In this document: in pieces, positions 33,474 through 33,825 of the stretch | Layout of the letters: each line of letters opens with the position of its first letter | How positions within the stretch are numbered: position 1 is the first letter of the stretch | Assembly: GCA_021821055.1 (NCBI GenBank) | Contig: JAKACX010000024.1 | Location: 1 to 33,825 of the forward strand | Direction: 5' to 3' | Origin: Bacillota bacterium | Lineage (GTDB): Bacteria > Bacillota > Bacilli > Alicyclobacillales > SLC66 | Length of the DNA: 33,825 nucleotides | Translations under genes and position numbers: made by a program | The notes under the pieces: generated by a model | What the model was told of the DNA's origin: nothing | The model's input: only the letters and a program-made list of their open reading frames with translations | Databases searched by the model: none

Positions 33474-33825
33474 ATGGCGGTGAACGGCGATTTTATCATC
33501 GTGGGCACGGCGGGCCACATTGACCACGGCAAGACGACCCTGGTCCGGGCCCTGACCGGAGTGGACACGGACCGGCTGAAGGAAGAGAAGGAGAGGGGCA
33601 TCTCCATTGATCTTGGATTTGCCCCTCTGGTGTTGCCTGACGGACAGCGGGTCGGCGTCGTCGATGTGCCCGGGCATGAGCGTTTCATCCGCAACATGCT
33701 GGCCGGGGCGGGCGGCGTCGACCTGATCCTGCTTGTGATTGACGCTCGTGAGGGTGTGATGCCGCAGACGCGGGAGCATCTGGCGATCCTCGACCTGCTG
33801 GGTATCCGCGACGGTCTGGTGGTGA
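33474..33825 (+). CDS. selB: Selenocysteine-specific elongation factor SelB (5' part)
   Basis: A GTPase that delivers selenocysteinyl-tRNA to UGA codons marked by a SECIS element. The visible 117 residues hold the G1 motif [13 protein letters not shown], switch I region [19 protein letters not shown] and G3 motif [22 protein letters not shown]. The [18 protein letters not shown] segment separates SelB from EF-Tu. The ATG at 33474 follows GGAGGAG. The rest, including the mRNA-binding winged helices, lies beyond the right edge. Confidence 0.93.
   Translation, partial: MAVNGDFIIVGTAGHIDHGKTTLVRALTGVDTDRLKEEKERGISIDLGFAPLVLPDGQRVGVVDVPGHERFIRNMLAGAGGVDLILLVIDAREGVMPQTREHLAILDLLGIRDGLVV

Overview
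The window is a GC-rich chromosomal segment of a Gram-positive bacterium, most likely Bacillota, class Bacilli; an Alicyclobacillaceae-like lineage is my guess. The markers are strong AGGAGG-type ribosome sites, HPr kinase/phosphorylase (hprK), an MsmX-type ABC ATPase next to its PucR/YxkF-type regulator, the HisZ plus short HisG pair, CsaA, a MinJ-like PDZ membrane protein after ftsEX-ctpB, a LexA/DinR-type SOS box before uvrBA, and ArgR/AhrC-type ARG boxes. Nearly all genes are core housekeeping genes. There is no phage, insertion sequence, CRISPR array or RNA gene that I can support.

Layout. At 1-1605 (minus, cut by the left edge) lies a membrane histidine kinase with a degenerate seven-helix MHYT-like sensor and two PAS domains. 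Divergent from it is a six-gene arginine operon, argC-argB-argD-argF-argG-argH (1795-8669). Its promoter overlaps two ARG boxes, and it has no argJ. Next come ftsE-ftsX, a ctpB-like S41 protease and a minJ-like gene (8839-13415), then motA-motB (13479-15180), then uvrB-uvrA behind an SOS-type promoter (15250-20150), then csaA.

A gene-poor stretch of about 480-570 bp after csaA holds a nested inverted repeat and a five-copy 23-24 bp tandem repeat. It is followed by a PucR/YxkF-like regulator, msmX and hprK. After a 421-bp gap comes the histidine cluster hisZ-hisG-hisH-hisA-hisF-hisIE (24892-29768), which lacks hisD and hisB. argS is convergent with it (29787-31517, minus). A TPR protein, in the position of B. 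subtilis yvcD, and the 5' part of selB close the window.

How it fits together. The arg block turns N-acetylglutamate into arginine, and argS charges arginine to tRNA. FtsEX, CtpB and MinJ concern cell-wall hydrolysis, regulated proteolysis and division-site placement. MotAB powers the flagellum. UvrBA is nucleotide excision repair. MsmX energises several sugar importers, and HprK governs carbon catabolite repression. The his block supplies six of the expected activities, so histidinol dehydrogenase and the HisB activities must be encoded elsewhere. SelB implies selenocysteine incorporation.

I see no clearly novel multi-gene system. The most unusual points are the degenerate MHYT sensor kinase, the missing argJ and hisD/hisB, an altered catalytic loop in HisF, a dispersed ~41-bp intergenic repeat before both the his cluster and selB, and several unexplained palindromes at promoters.
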